Part shown: piece by piece, positions 18,868 to 27,226 of the stretch
How positions within the stretch are numbered: position 1 is the first letter of the stretch
Layout: each line of letters starts with the position of its first letter
From: Methanorbis furvi
GTDB taxonomy: Archaea; Halobacteriota; Methanomicrobia; Methanomicrobiales; Methanocorpusculaceae
Assembly: GCF_032714615.1 (NCBI RefSeq)
Contig: NZ_JAWDKA010000010.1
Coordinates: 23,405-87,404 of the forward strand
Direction: 5' to 3'
DNA: 64,000 nt
Notes under the pieces: generated by a model
The model's input: only the letters and a program-made list of their open reading frames with translations
Databases searched by the model: none
What the model was told of the DNA's origin: nothing
Translations under genes and position numbers: made by a program

Positions 18868-20532
18868 ATGATCGATGCAAAGTACATCAACCTCATCACC
18901 ATAGTCTGCGTGGTCGCAGCTGCGGCTCTTATTGCGGTACTGATGTTTGCTCCTGGCCTTCTCGGCATCACCGAGAAGGAACGCATCGTCACGTATGCAT
19001 CCATGTTTGACGAGGATGCGATAACCGAGATCAATATTGTGATCAGCGATGCCCTGTGGAATGACATTCTGGAAAATCCTCTCGCAGAAGAGTATCACCG
19101 CTGCGACATTGTGATCAACGGAGTCACGTATCCTTCGGTTGGTATACGGACCAAGGGGCTGACCAGTCTTTCACAGGTTGCGTCCAGCGACTCGGACCGG
19201 TACAGTTTCAAGCTGAAGGCCGATGAGTATGTGAATGATCAAAGTTTTGCCGGACTTTCCGAGTTTGTGGTGAACAATGTCTATCAGGATGCTACCTACA
19301 TGAAGGAGTATCTCTCCTATGATCTGATGGAGTACATGGGTGTGCCAACTCCTCTGGTGACCTATGCGAACATTTCGATCAATGGCGAGCCGTTTGGTCT
19401 GTACGTGATGATCGAGTCAGTCGAAGACGACTTCGCCTCCCGTGTTTTCGGCGTAAACTACGGTAATCTCTACAAGCCGGAAAGCATGGATAATGCCGGA
19501 GGCGGAGGGTTTGGCGGGGGCGGCGAACGTCCTGAGGGTATGGAGAACTTCGGCGGAATGGGAGACATTCCGGCAGGTATGGAGATGGGAAACTTTGATC
19601 CTTCTGCCATGATGCCCACCACAAAGCAGCAAAATGGTAATGGCAACGCCAATGCCAACACCACTTTCGACTTCTCGGAACGAAATGGAAATATGGTTCC
19701 CGGCGGGATGGGAGGGTTCGGCGGCAGCGGCGGAGGTGCGGATCTGATCTATACTGATGACAGTATTGAGAGCTATGCGCATATCTTCAACAATACGGTC
19801 CTGAGCAAGACCAAAAAGGCCGACAAGCAGCGGGTGGTAACCGCCCTGAAGCATCTGAATGAAGGAACTGATCTGGAGACGTATGTTGATGTGGATGAGG
19901 TTCTCCGCTACTTTGCGGCAAACACTGCTCTGGTAAATCTTGACAGTTATGTGAGCAGTCTGAAGCACAACTACTATCTCTATGAGGATGGCAAAGGGCA
20001 GATTTCGATTCTGCCGTGGGACTTCAATCTGGCGTTTGGTGCGTTCCAGTCAGGCAGCGCGACGAGTTCGGTGAATTTCCCGATTGACACGCCGGTTACC
20101 GGTGTGTCTCTGGAGGACCGGCCTTTGATTGGAAAGCTTCTCGAAGTGCCTGAGTATAAGGAGCGGTATCACCAGTATCTTCAGGAGATTGTGGACGGCT
20201 ACTTTGCGAGCGGCTATTTCGCGGCAAAGATTGATTCGCTCAACGAGCTCATTGCTCCTTCGGTGGAAGCAGACCCGACCGCTTTCTACAGTTACGCAGA
20301 GTATCAGAAGGCAGTTGAGTCGCTGAAGCTGTTTGGCGAGCTCCGCGCCGAAAGCATCGCTGGTCAGCTGGACGGGAGCATTCCGTCCACTGATGCCGGG
20401 CAGACTGAGAATCCTTCTGCGCTGATCGATGCGTCCAATCTCAATATGAATGATATGGGATCGATGGGCGGCGGCGGTGCTGGAGGATTTGGTGAAGGCA
20501 GAAATCAAAATACATTTTTGCAACGCGAATAG
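18868..20532 (+). CDS. CotH-family protein kinase, membrane anchored
   Basis: The 554-aa protein has one N-terminal membrane helix (about residues 8-30) and an extracellular CotH kinase-like domain. Visible landmarks are FKLKADEYVNDQSFAGLSEFVVNN, GLYVMIESVEDDF, GNLYKPE and the catalytic-type ILPWDFNLAFG. A Gly/Met/Asn-rich low-complexity insert (about residues 205-290) interrupts the domain, and another Gly-rich tail ends the protein. Bacterial CotH kinases phosphorylate secreted coat proteins; the substrate here is unknown. The last codons and the TAG stop lie in a dispersed repeat (20522-20647), so the original C-terminus may have been replaced. Confidence 0.85.
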   Translation: MIDAKYINLITIVCVVAAAALIAVLMFAPGLLGITEKERIVTYASMFDEDAITEINIVISDALWNDILENPLAEEYHRCDIVINGVTYPSVGIRTKGLTSLSQVASSDSDRYSFKLKADEYVNDQSFAGLSEFVVNNVYQDATYMKEYLSYDLMEYMGVPTPLVTYANISINGEPFGLYVMIESVEDDFASRVFGVNYGNLYKPESMDNAGGGGFGGGGERPEGMENFGGMGDIPAGMEMGNFDPSAMMPTTKQQNGNGNANANTTFDFSERNGNMVPGGMGGFGGSGGGADLIYTDDSIESYAHIFNNTVLSKTKKADKQRVVTALKHLNEGTDLETYVDVDEVLRYFAANTALVNLDSYVSSLKHNYYLYEDGKGQISILPWDFNLAFGAFQSGSATSSVNFPIDTPVTGVSLEDRPLIGKLLEVPEYKERYHQYLQEIVDGYFASGYFAAKIDSLNELIAPSVEADPTAFYSYAEYQKAVESLKLFGELRAESIAGQLDGSIPSTDAGQTENPSALIDASNLNMNDMGSMGGGGAGGFGEGRNQNTFLQRE

Positions 20533-20647
20533 CGCGAATGAAAAAATTATCTGTATTTCTCAATGGATAGATATGTCCAAAAAAATAATTATGATAACTT
20601 CTTAAAAATCGCCATTGGCGATTTTTTTTATTCGCGCTATTCGCGTT
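20522..20647. repeat. Nested inverted repeat, family B, copy 1
   Basis: Outer arms AACGCGAATAGCGCGAAT (20522-20539) and its exact reverse complement (20630-20647) enclose an inner hairpin AAAATCGCCA-T-TGGCGATTTT (about 20604-20625). A second copy lies at 39841-40009. The left arm contains the stop codon of the CotH gene. Confidence 0.85.
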
Positions 20648-20799
20648 CTTCCGCGAAGCGGTGAGCAGGCCGAAACGACTCCTGAAAGGAGGAGTTGAAC
20701 ACGACGGAACGGCGTGTGGGAGGCATGCGATTCGCGTTTCGGATCATCACTCAGCCAAACCGTAAATATATGTAGTAGCAGAAAGCATTTTTCTGTATT
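20648..20799. other. Intergenic, no gene seen
   Basis: The stretch contains a short ACTCCT/AGGAGT hairpin near 20678-20695 and the AT-rich upstream region of the next gene. I see no reading frame worth calling. Confidence 0.4.
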
Positions 20800-21105
20800 A
20801 TGGAAACAAAAGAGGTAAAGCACATCGACGTCTGGTCTGCCGCCAAACTGAGTGCGGCAATCTACCTGGTCATCTCCATTATTGCCGGCATCATCTCGGC
20901 ACTCATTGCCATCTTCAACATGACTGCAATTCCGGGATTATCAATGCTCACATCATTTGGTGAAGGAATTCTCATCATCGTCATTACGGTCGTCATCATC
21001 GCCATCATCGGCATGATTGTCGGATTCATTGTCGGCGCAATCATCGCCTTCATCTACAACCTCGCTGCCGGCATCTTCGGCGGCCTGAGACTGGAAGTTG
21101 AGTAA
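20800..21105 (+). CDS. Small membrane protein (101 aa), DUF3566-like
   Basis: The protein has a short charged N-terminus, a membrane segment at about residues 14-43, an Asn/Thr/Pro turn and a long Ile/Val/Gly hydrophobic stretch at 55-95. The overall shape resembles the small DUF3566-type proteins found in many methanogens, but I am not certain of the family. It stands alone between the CotH cassette and PurL. CATTTTTCTGTATT precedes the ATG without a clear ribosome-binding site, so it may be leaderless. Confidence 0.65.
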   Translation: METKEVKHIDVWSAAKLSAAIYLVISIIAGIISALIAIFNMTAIPGLSMLTSFGEGILIIVITVVIIAIIGMIVGFIVGAIIAFIYNLAAGIFGGLRLEVE

Positions 21106-21138
21106 AACTTCTTTTTGTATTTTGGTGGAACCACGATC

Positions 21139-21395
21139 TGTTACCGCACCATGCGGCAACAAAAATAACTCATATTTAGGAGTTATTATCTATTTCCTGC
21201 GAATACTGCTGATTTTTATTTTTTGTTGCCGATCTATTGACATTGTGTTTCTAGGTAAAGGGATACTCACAGTAACAGTACTGTTTTAGCGGCAACATCG
21301 GCAACAAAAATATAAATTACTGATATATGCGAATAATTTCGACATTCGCTGATTTTAATGGGATAATTTTGTTGCCGCATCCTGCGGTAACAAAT
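21139..21395. repeat. Nested inverted repeat with GTTGCCG core, family C
   Basis: The outer arms are TGTTACCGCA..TGCGGCAACA (21139-21161) and its inverted copy (21369-21395), each itself a hairpin. The inner arms TTTTTGTTGCCGAT (21220-21233) and ATCGGCAACAAAAA (21297-21310) are exact inverses. A further perfect hairpin AATAACTC/GAGTTATT lies at 21164-21187. The element fills the space between two convergent genes. Confidence 0.8.
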
Positions 21396-21415
21396 CTCCA
21401 AAATATATTTTCTCT

Positions 21416-23503
21416 TCACCGTGCACGGCAGGCCTTCGTGATCGTGCTTCCGGCAGTGAAAAGATCCTGCTGGGTCAGCACGACAACTTCTGTATCGGTA
21501 CGAATCGTCAGCTTTCCGCTCTCGGTAATCTTTCCGATGATTTCATACGGAATACCGCTTTCTTTCAGGAAATGCTCATCCGAAAACGTCACCAGGAACC
21601 GTCCGTAGGTTTCTGAGAACAGCTTCGTCACGGCATCGCCGCTCAGCTGCACCTCAGCCTGCGCCGCAAGATTTACCAGCGCATACAACAACCCGCCGCG
21701 GGTAATCGCCATACATCCGCTTACCTGCGCCTTCTCCACCAGCTCACGGATGGCCGGCAGCGCCTTCACATCGCCCACTGCCGGTGCCGCACCACCGCAG
21801 CCGGTCACTGCGTCCAGCACCGATCCGCCAAGCTCCTCCTTTGTTGCACCGACAACTGCAATCATGTCGCCGTTATCCGGCCACTCCCAGCCGATCAGAT
21901 CTCCCTTGCCGAACATTGCAACTGCCGGAGCCGGCTTGATACTGGTACCGTAAGCATCCGACTCATTGTAGAGCGAAACATTTCCTCCAACAATCGGAAT
22001 CGCCAGAGCGCGGCACATATCACCGAGGCCTTTGGTTGACTCAGATATCTGCCACATTACTTCAGGCTTCTCCGGAGAGCCGAAGTTTAGATTATCCAGA
22101 GCGCACAGCGGCATACCGCCAACCGATACAATGTGCGAGGCAAGCTCGAGCACCGCATTTGCCGCGCCCGCGTACGGATTGAGATACGTGTGGCGGGCAT
22201 TACATCCACATGCCGCCGAGAGTCCCATGCCGTCAAGCTCGAGCACCGAGTAAAACGGCGTAACACAGTAGGTCCTCCCTTGCGCCTGTGAGTTGAACTG
22301 GGCTGCATGCATGCTGTTGTCTGCGAGGTCGGGGTGCGACAGAACTTTTCTGACAAGTTCTGAAATCGTTCCCGCGGGTTTTGTGAACGGCGTTTCTGCG
22401 TCATACGGTTTTTCGGGAAAATCGTTCTCCACGACGCCTTCGGTCAGCAGTTTGATCGGCAGTTCGCAGACAACTTTTCCGTTGAACTCGACCACGTACT
22501 GATCACTGCCGGTCGTCTCACCAACGATTGCATACGCAAGACCGTATTTTTTGCAGACCGCTTCGGCTTCAGCAACTTTTTCCGGCTTGACTTCTGCGAT
22601 CATCCGTTCCTGCGACTCGGCGAGCATGATTTCCACTTCATTCATGTTGGTGTCGCGAAGAGGGACCGCGTCGGCGAATATTCTTGCGCCGACATTGACG
22701 CACATCTCTGATGATGCGCCGCCAAGTCCTGCGGCTCCGAGATCGCGGCAGGAGAGAATCAGTCCGCGTTCGAACAGTTCAAGCGTTGCTTTGATCAGGT
22801 CTGCTTCGACTGCCGGGTTTCCGTCAACGCAGGTGTTTTTCACGCCTTCGTCTCCGGCATTCTTTGCGATGTCGCCTGATGCAAATGCTGCGCCGCCTAG
22901 GCCGTCGCGTCCGGTTGCCGCACCAAAAAGCAGAAGTTTTGATCCGATCTTGAATGCTTTGCCGAACATGAATTTGCCTGCTTTCATCTTTCCAAGGCAC
23001 ACTACGTTGATGAGTGGATTGCCCATGAAGCTCTCGTCAAACATCTGGTAGCCGGAAAGTGCAGGGACATTGATGGTGTTTGCGTAGTCGGCAGCCCCTG
23101 CGGTTGCGTTCCTCATCAGCCATTGTGTTTTTTCTTCTTCGATTTTACCGAAGTACCAGGGTGCGAGGATTGCGATCGGCTGTGCTCCCATGGAGAATAC
23201 GTCACGTGCGATTCCGCCGACGCCGGTCGCGGCTCCTGAGTAGGGGTTGATGTAGCTTGGGTGGTTGTGGGATTCCATCGCAAGAGCAAGGAAAGTGTCG
23301 TCGCTGAACTGCACGATTGCTGCGTCGTCGCCGGGCCCGACAATGACTGCATCTCCTGTGGTAGGCAGTGTTCGCAGGAATTTTTTCGTGGAGCGGTAGC
23401 TGCAGTGCTCGCTCCAGAGGTTTTCAAATGCTGCGGACTCCAGCGGGGTGAGTTCGCGTCCGAGAATTGAGTTGATGTAGGCTTCATCTTTTGCTGCCAG
23501 CAT
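21416..23503 (-). CDS. purL: Phosphoribosylformylglycinamidine synthase subunit II
   Basis: The 695-aa protein is the small (archaeal/Bacillus-type) PurL, which converts FGAR to FGAM in purine synthesis together with PurS and PurQ encoded elsewhere. Motifs include LWSEHCSYRSTK near the N-terminus, VGPGDDAAIV, MESHNHPSYINPYSGAATGVGGI, the C-terminal AIR-synthase-like repeat and DLGAAGLGGASSEM. It is a single gene; AAATAATTTTTT on the minus strand near 23570 could be its TATA box. Confidence 0.97.
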   Translation of the reverse strand: MLAAKDEAYINSILGRELTPLESAAFENLWSEHCSYRSTKKFLRTLPTTGDAVIVGPGDDAAIVQFSDDTFLALAMESHNHPSYINPYSGAATGVGGIARDVFSMGAQPIAILAPWYFGKIEEEKTQWLMRNATAGAADYANTINVPALSGYQMFDESFMGNPLINVVCLGKMKAGKFMFGKAFKIGSKLLLFGAATGRDGLGGAAFASGDIAKNAGDEGVKNTCVDGNPAVEADLIKATLELFERGLILSCRDLGAAGLGGASSEMCVNVGARIFADAVPLRDTNMNEVEIMLAESQERMIAEVKPEKVAEAEAVCKKYGLAYAIVGETTGSDQYVVEFNGKVVCELPIKLLTEGVVENDFPEKPYDAETPFTKPAGTISELVRKVLSHPDLADNSMHAAQFNSQAQGRTYCVTPFYSVLELDGMGLSAACGCNARHTYLNPYAGAANAVLELASHIVSVGGMPLCALDNLNFGSPEKPEVMWQISESTKGLGDMCRALAIPIVGGNVSLYNESDAYGTSIKPAPAVAMFGKGDLIGWEWPDNGDMIAVVGATKEELGGSVLDAVTGCGGAAPAVGDVKALPAIRELVEKAQVSGCMAITRGGLLYALVNLAAQAEVQLSGDAVTKLFSETYGRFLVTFSDEHFLKESGIPYEIIGKITESGKLTIRTDTEVVVLTQQDLFTAGSTITKACRAR

Positions 23504-23675
23504 AATGATCAGAGTATTGGTTTTGGACGGGGAAAAACACCTGTATCAGGGTGGCGTCGTGTACTCTCAAAAAATTATTTAGTTCGCTTTTTGGAATCAC
23601 GCTTTATGCGGTTACCGTTTTCATGAATGATGAGCCGGGCAATAATTCCTGCCTGAAAAAAATATAAAAGCATGT

Positions 23676-23850
23676 GGTAGGTGCCCCTCAAGCACAGGCA
23701 CCTCAACTTAGATGTCTCGCGAAAAGGCGAGAGAGATTGTTCAATCACAAACAACACACACATCGGATGATACCGGCCGTTATCGGTAATTCTGCCGGTC
23801 GGGATCAGGGACGTTCAGCCGCAGACTTCATTGCAGACAGATCTTTTTAG
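23676..23850 (+). ncRNA. Candidate structured non-coding RNA
   Basis: AAAAAATATAAAAG (about 23656-23670) is a strong TATA-like element, followed by AGGTGCC/GGCACCT (23680-23704), TCTCGC/GCGAGA (23715-23731) and CCGGC/GCCGG hairpins, then CTTTTT at about 23843. No reading frame explains this. A GGATGATA sequence at about 23765 resembles a box C motif but no clear box D was found. If the TATA box is used at standard spacing, the first hairpin would lie at or just upstream of the start, so the 5' end is uncertain. It is not recognisable as SRP or RNase P RNA. Confidence 0.35.
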
Positions 23851-23982
23851 GCAGTTTCCTTTGTGAACCATATCGATTTTTTCTTCGTCCTTATTTGGTA
23901 TATTTACCGGCTTCATGTTTATTATGATTTTGGTGATGACATGAAACGGGAACAAAATCAAATTTTATCGGTACTTTGCCGC

Positions 23983-24000
23983 GTTCCGTGGGCGACTCAC
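23983..24000. repeat. Relic end of repeat family A
   Basis: TTCCGTGGGCGACTCAC matches the right end of the family A repeats (compare about 33580-33594) but no left arm accompanies it. Confidence 0.55.
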
Positions 24001-24064
24001 AAATAAATCCGCAAAGCCTTTCATGACACCAGAACTTTATGTCTTCAGCACCAACGTATACTGC

Positions 24065-24679
24065 ATGGTCGAGTCATACGAGGATATGTTAAAATCGGCG
24101 TACTCGGGAATGTCTGAGCCGACAGACACGGGCGAACGTTTCGTCATGCCCAAAACCAAGATCTATATTGAGGGCAAGACCACCGTTCTGGATAACTTCG
24201 CAGATATTGCCGACTCGTTAAACAGAGATCCGGAACACTTCATGAAGTTCATCCTTGGCGAACTCGGAACCGCCGGTAAAATCGACGGCAGCCGTGCCGT
24301 CTTCAACGGTAAGTTCGAAGAGTCACAGTTCGTCGCAATTGTTGAAACCTATGTCAACGACTATGTCATCTGCTCAGAATGCGGCCGCCCGGACACCAAA
24401 CTCGTCAAAGACGACCGTGTCCAGATGCTTCTCTGTGAGGCATGCGGCTCTAAACGCCCGATCAGAAAACGCAAAGTCAAGACCGAAGTACAGGGTCCCG
24501 CAATCGAAGAAGGAAAAGAGCTTGAGGTTCACATCGAATCCATCAGCAAAAAAGGCGACGGTGTTGCCCACATCGGAAAATACATTCTGTACGTCTCAGG
24601 AACCAAAGCAGGTCAGAACGTCAAGGTCAGAATCACCAGAATCTCCGGCTCTGTTGCATTCACCCAGAAAATTCTCTAA
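24065..24679 (+). CDS. Translation initiation factor aIF2 beta subunit with TRAM domain
   Basis: The protein is 204 aa from ATG 24065 (MVESYEDMLKSAYSGM), which matches the usual start of aIF2-beta; an upstream ATG at 24023 adds 14 residues without a ribosome-binding site. It contains the central beta fold (MKFILGELGTAGKIDG), a C4 zinc ribbon (CSECGRPDTK...CEACGSK) and a C-terminal TRAM RNA-binding domain (VHIESISKKGDGVAHIGKY). aIF2 brings initiator tRNA to the ribosome. CTTTATGT at 24034-24041 could be a TATA box for a leaderless transcript. Confidence 0.95.
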   Translation: MVESYEDMLKSAYSGMSEPTDTGERFVMPKTKIYIEGKTTVLDNFADIADSLNRDPEHFMKFILGELGTAGKIDGSRAVFNGKFEESQFVAIVETYVNDYVICSECGRPDTKLVKDDRVQMLLCEACGSKRPIRKRKVKTEVQGPAIEEGKELEVHIESISKKGDGVAHIGKYILYVSGTKAGQNVKVRITRISGSVAFTQKIL

Positions 24680-24683
24680 AAAT

Positions 24684-25427
24684 TTACTCTTTTTTCTGCT
24701 CAGCAGTTTCCCCGAAGAATGTCTGAACCGTCTTGGTAAACTCTCTTGGATAGAGATCATGCATACGATGCGTTCCGCCGGGAACAATCTTCAGCACTGA
24801 CGCATCGATCATGGCATGCATCTCGTGACCGACATCAATATGCATCAGAAAATCCGTGTCCCCAAACAGAAGCATGGTTTCGCACTGTATTGTACACAGC
24901 CGCTCCGCTGTTCCCTCCCACGACGCAATAGCGCACGCGCCTGCCCGAAACCCTTTCGTGTGCCAGGGTGCAATCACCGAAAGCGCCTGCAGAGGCAAAA
25001 CGCACCGGTTCATCAGACGGGCGCGGTACGAAGATTCCGGCCCGTAATCGGTTGCAAACAGCATCAGCTTTTTCACTCTGTCAGGATGGGACAGCGCAAA
25101 CTCCTGCGCGATCATGCCGCCCATCGAATGGCCAAGGAGGTATACATCAGTCAGCCCTTCCTTTTGGACCACCGCAAAAACATCCTCTGCATACTGGGAT
25201 ATCGTCATCTTCTGCGGGGCAACCGACCCTATCCTTGTCAGTCCCATACCCCGGTTGTCCGGCAGGATCACACAGTACTCTTTAGCGAGCGCCTGCACGA
25301 TCGACTCTTTCCAGTCATTCATCGAGTCGCCGAGTCCGCTCACGATCACCAGCGGCGATCCGGACCCGACAATACGATACGCGACCTTCGTGTCTTTGGA
25401 CGCTGCATACCGTATCTCATCAAGCAT
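24684..25427 (-). CDS. Alpha/beta hydrolase
   Basis: The 247-aa protein has the alpha/beta-hydrolase fold: oxyanion region SGLGDSMNDW, nucleophile elbow GHSMGG with Ser101, acid Asp190 or Asp192 (GDTD) and His220 (GGTHRM). There is no signal peptide, so it is cytosolic. The substrate is unknown; simple esterase or lactonase-like activity is likely. It converges on aIF2-beta with a 4-nt gap and lies near a second, exported hydrolase (25874), perhaps distantly related. Confidence 0.88.
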   Translation of the reverse strand: MLDEIRYAASKDTKVAYRIVGSGSPLVIVSGLGDSMNDWKESIVQALAKEYCVILPDNRGMGLTRIGSVAPQKMTISQYAEDVFAVVQKEGLTDVYLLGHSMGGMIAQEFALSHPDRVKKLMLFATDYGPESSYRARLMNRCVLPLQALSVIAPWHTKGFRAGACAIASWEGTAERLCTIQCETMLLFGDTDFLMHIDVGHEMHAMIDASVLKIVPGGTHRMHDLYPREFTKTVQTFFGETAEQKKE

Positions 25428-25492
25428 AAGATAAAAAAGTATTAGTATGGTTTTTGCCCATAAACCTGAGGGTTCGGGCAGAAAAGTAATCT

Positions 25493-25765
25493 TCAGTTTT
25501 TCAGGTATCCAAGCAGATCATCGCATCTGGATGAGATGCGGGTGCATGCATCGCGGATAACTGCTATCGGATCTTTTTTGGATCCTTCCTTTAAGGTGAC
25601 GAACAGTTCCGGGTCAGAGAACTGGTACTCGATCACATATCTTGCTACATCGACTTCCGGATCGGTGAGGATCTCTTCGGTCAGTGTATTCATAAATGTG
25701 TGTCCTTCTCCTTCGAGACTCATTCGTACCTTGTCCTTCTCGAGCTCGATGATCTTCAGCTTCAT
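25493..25765 (-). CDS. rpoL: DNA-directed RNA polymerase subunit L (Rpo11)
   Basis: The 90-aa protein matches the small alpha-like subunit that pairs with RpoD: MKLKIIELEKDKVRMSLEGEGHTFMNTLTEEILTDPEV is diagnostic, and the C-terminal helix runs to the end. There is no Shine-Dalgarno; TATATAG at 25791-25798 is about 28 nt upstream of the ATG, so the transcript is probably leaderless. Confidence 0.96.
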   Translation of the reverse strand: MKLKIIELEKDKVRMSLEGEGHTFMNTLTEEILTDPEVDVARYVIEYQFSDPELFVTLKEGSKKDPIAVIRDACTRISSRCDDLLGYLKN

Positions 25766-25873
25766 GTGGATTATCTATTTGGCGGACGAGACTATATAGA
25801 TGATGTCGGTCCGACTCTCTGTTCCTTGGAAAACCATATCTTTATCTGGCAATTGCGTGAAATTAGTTGTACT

Positions 25874-26734
25874 ATGCGAAAAATATTGTCTGTCGTTTTT
25901 CTGCTCTCTTTTCTTGTTCTGTCTGTTTTTGCTGCGGGGTGTATCGTTTCCCAGACGATCACAGAGACCGAGGTCTCCACTGTCAATCTGACGGAATGGT
26001 ATCTCAGCACTCCGGTTCAGTATGTCGAGGTAAACAATGTCACAATCGCGTACCGGGAGTTTGGTACATCAAATGCTGATCCTCTGTTAATGATTCTGGG
26101 ATACCGGATGACGATGGACGGGTGGGATCCAACGTTCATCTCTTCGCTCGCCGACGACTATCATGTCTATGTGTATGATCATCGCGCAATGGGATACTCA
26201 TCCAATGATCCGTCAACTCCGTACACAATGAATCAGCTTACCAACGATGCTGCCGCTCTGGTCAAGGCCTTTGGCTATGAGAGGATGTATGTGTTCGGCC
26301 ACTCAATGGGCAGCACGATCGGTCTTGAGTTTGCGGTCATGCATCCTGATGCAATCATCCGGCTTGTCCTTGCATCCGTTACGCCGTCACCCCATGAGCC
26401 GTACTGCCGGTCTTTAATGAATGTCGTGGAGAGTGCAATTGCCGATCCTGCAACTGAGCAGGGAATCTACTATGAGTCTGTTGCCATCAAAGAGTCTGTG
26501 CCGGTAACCGATCAGCTGGGAAATGTTACCTTGGATGTTCTCGTCATTGTCGGAACTGAGGATGATGTCACGCCGGTCGAGGGATGTTTTGTTGTTGCGG
26601 AAAAAATTCCGGGGGCGTCTCTTGTTCAGTTCAAGGGCTGTACACATGAGATCTTTGTGGAAAAACCATATGAGGTGGCTGATGTGATGACCGGATTTTA
26701 TCAGAACACGGTGACAGCAGTTCCTGCCTCCTAA
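25874..26734 (+). CDS. Exported alpha/beta hydrolase, lipoprotein
   Basis: The 286-aa protein has a signal peptide ending in AAGC (lipidated Cys23), then an alpha/beta hydrolase domain with nucleophile elbow GHSMGS (Ser144), acid GTEDD and His in GCTHEIF. The frame reaches further upstream to 25700, but the ATG at 25874 begins the signal peptide exactly. CTTTATCT near 25840 is a TATA candidate about 30 nt before the ATG, compatible with a leaderless message. It acts outside the membrane on an unknown substrate. Confidence 0.85.
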   Translation: MRKILSVVFLLSFLVLSVFAAGCIVSQTITETEVSTVNLTEWYLSTPVQYVEVNNVTIAYREFGTSNADPLLMILGYRMTMDGWDPTFISSLADDYHVYVYDHRAMGYSSNDPSTPYTMNQLTNDAAALVKAFGYERMYVFGHSMGSTIGLEFAVMHPDAIIRLVLASVTPSPHEPYCRSLMNVVESAIADPATEQGIYYESVAIKESVPVTDQLGNVTLDVLVIVGTEDDVTPVEGCFVVAEKIPGASLVQFKGCTHEIFVEKPYEVADVMTGFYQNTVTAVPAS

Positions 26735-26749
26735 TTTTTTTGAATGGTG

Positions 26750-26772
26750 CATTATTATTATTATTATTATTT
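26750..26772. repeat. (ATT)n microsatellite
   Basis: About seven tandem ATT units lie just after the hydrolase stop codon and just before a family A repeat. Confidence 0.8.
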
Positions 26773-26774
26773 CT

Positions 26775-27009
26775 GAGTCGCCCACGGAAAGCACTGAACA
26801 CACGGAAGAAAAAAAACATCACGGAAATATTATTGATACTTCGCATCAAGCTCCCCGATGTAACTTGAATCGATATTTGATTTTCATATCAGACAATGAT
26901 ATTCATCTTCTTGTAAGCCCTATTGTATTAGAATTCCGTGATGTTCACGTCTGCTCCGTGATGTTTTTCCATGAAGTTCAGTGTGTTCTGCTTTTCCGTG
27001 GGAGGCTCA
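26775..27009. repeat. Long inverted repeat, family A, copy 1
   Basis: The left end GAGTCGCCCACGGAAA (26775) and right end TTTTCCGTGGGAGGCTC (to 27009) are inverted copies, as are inner blocks around ACATCACGGAA (26816-26826) and TTCCGTGATGTTCACGTC (26935-26952). Copies 2 and 3 are at 33325-33594 and 40949-41104. No reading frame is conserved. Confidence 0.85.
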
Positions 27010-27071
27010 TGCACAAAGGTGCAAAGCCCCTGACACAAGTATTATATCATCCCACTCCCTATGTATTAGAG

Positions 27072-27183
27072 CACTCAATTTAGTGGAGCGGTGTATCGGG
27101 CATGTCCCGGAAGTGTTGCACAGAAACCTGTGTAGTACAGCATCGCGAGTGTCGAAAGTGCACGAAACTGTTCGCGGTTTTTT
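27072..27183 (+). ncRNA. Candidate small RNA or tRNA-Ser leader
   Basis: AGTATTATATCATC (27039-27052) is a good TATA box. Downstream are hairpins CGGG/CCCG (27097-27109), TGTTG..CACAG/CTGTG..CAGCA (27114-27142) with a one-sided bulge, CGCGA/TCGCG (27144-27176) and then TTTTTT at 27178-27183. It may be an independent RNA ending at the T run or a structured leader of tRNA-Ser at 27227. Confidence 0.35.
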
Positions 27184-27226
27184 GCGCTGCCTGCAGTCTC
27201 TGCAGGTGTAAGATGCGGAGTTCTCT

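Noticed and set aside
23575..23763. 62-codon minus-strand frame
   Set aside because: It lies antisense to the hairpin-rich candidate RNA and has no ribosome-binding site or recognisable protein features.
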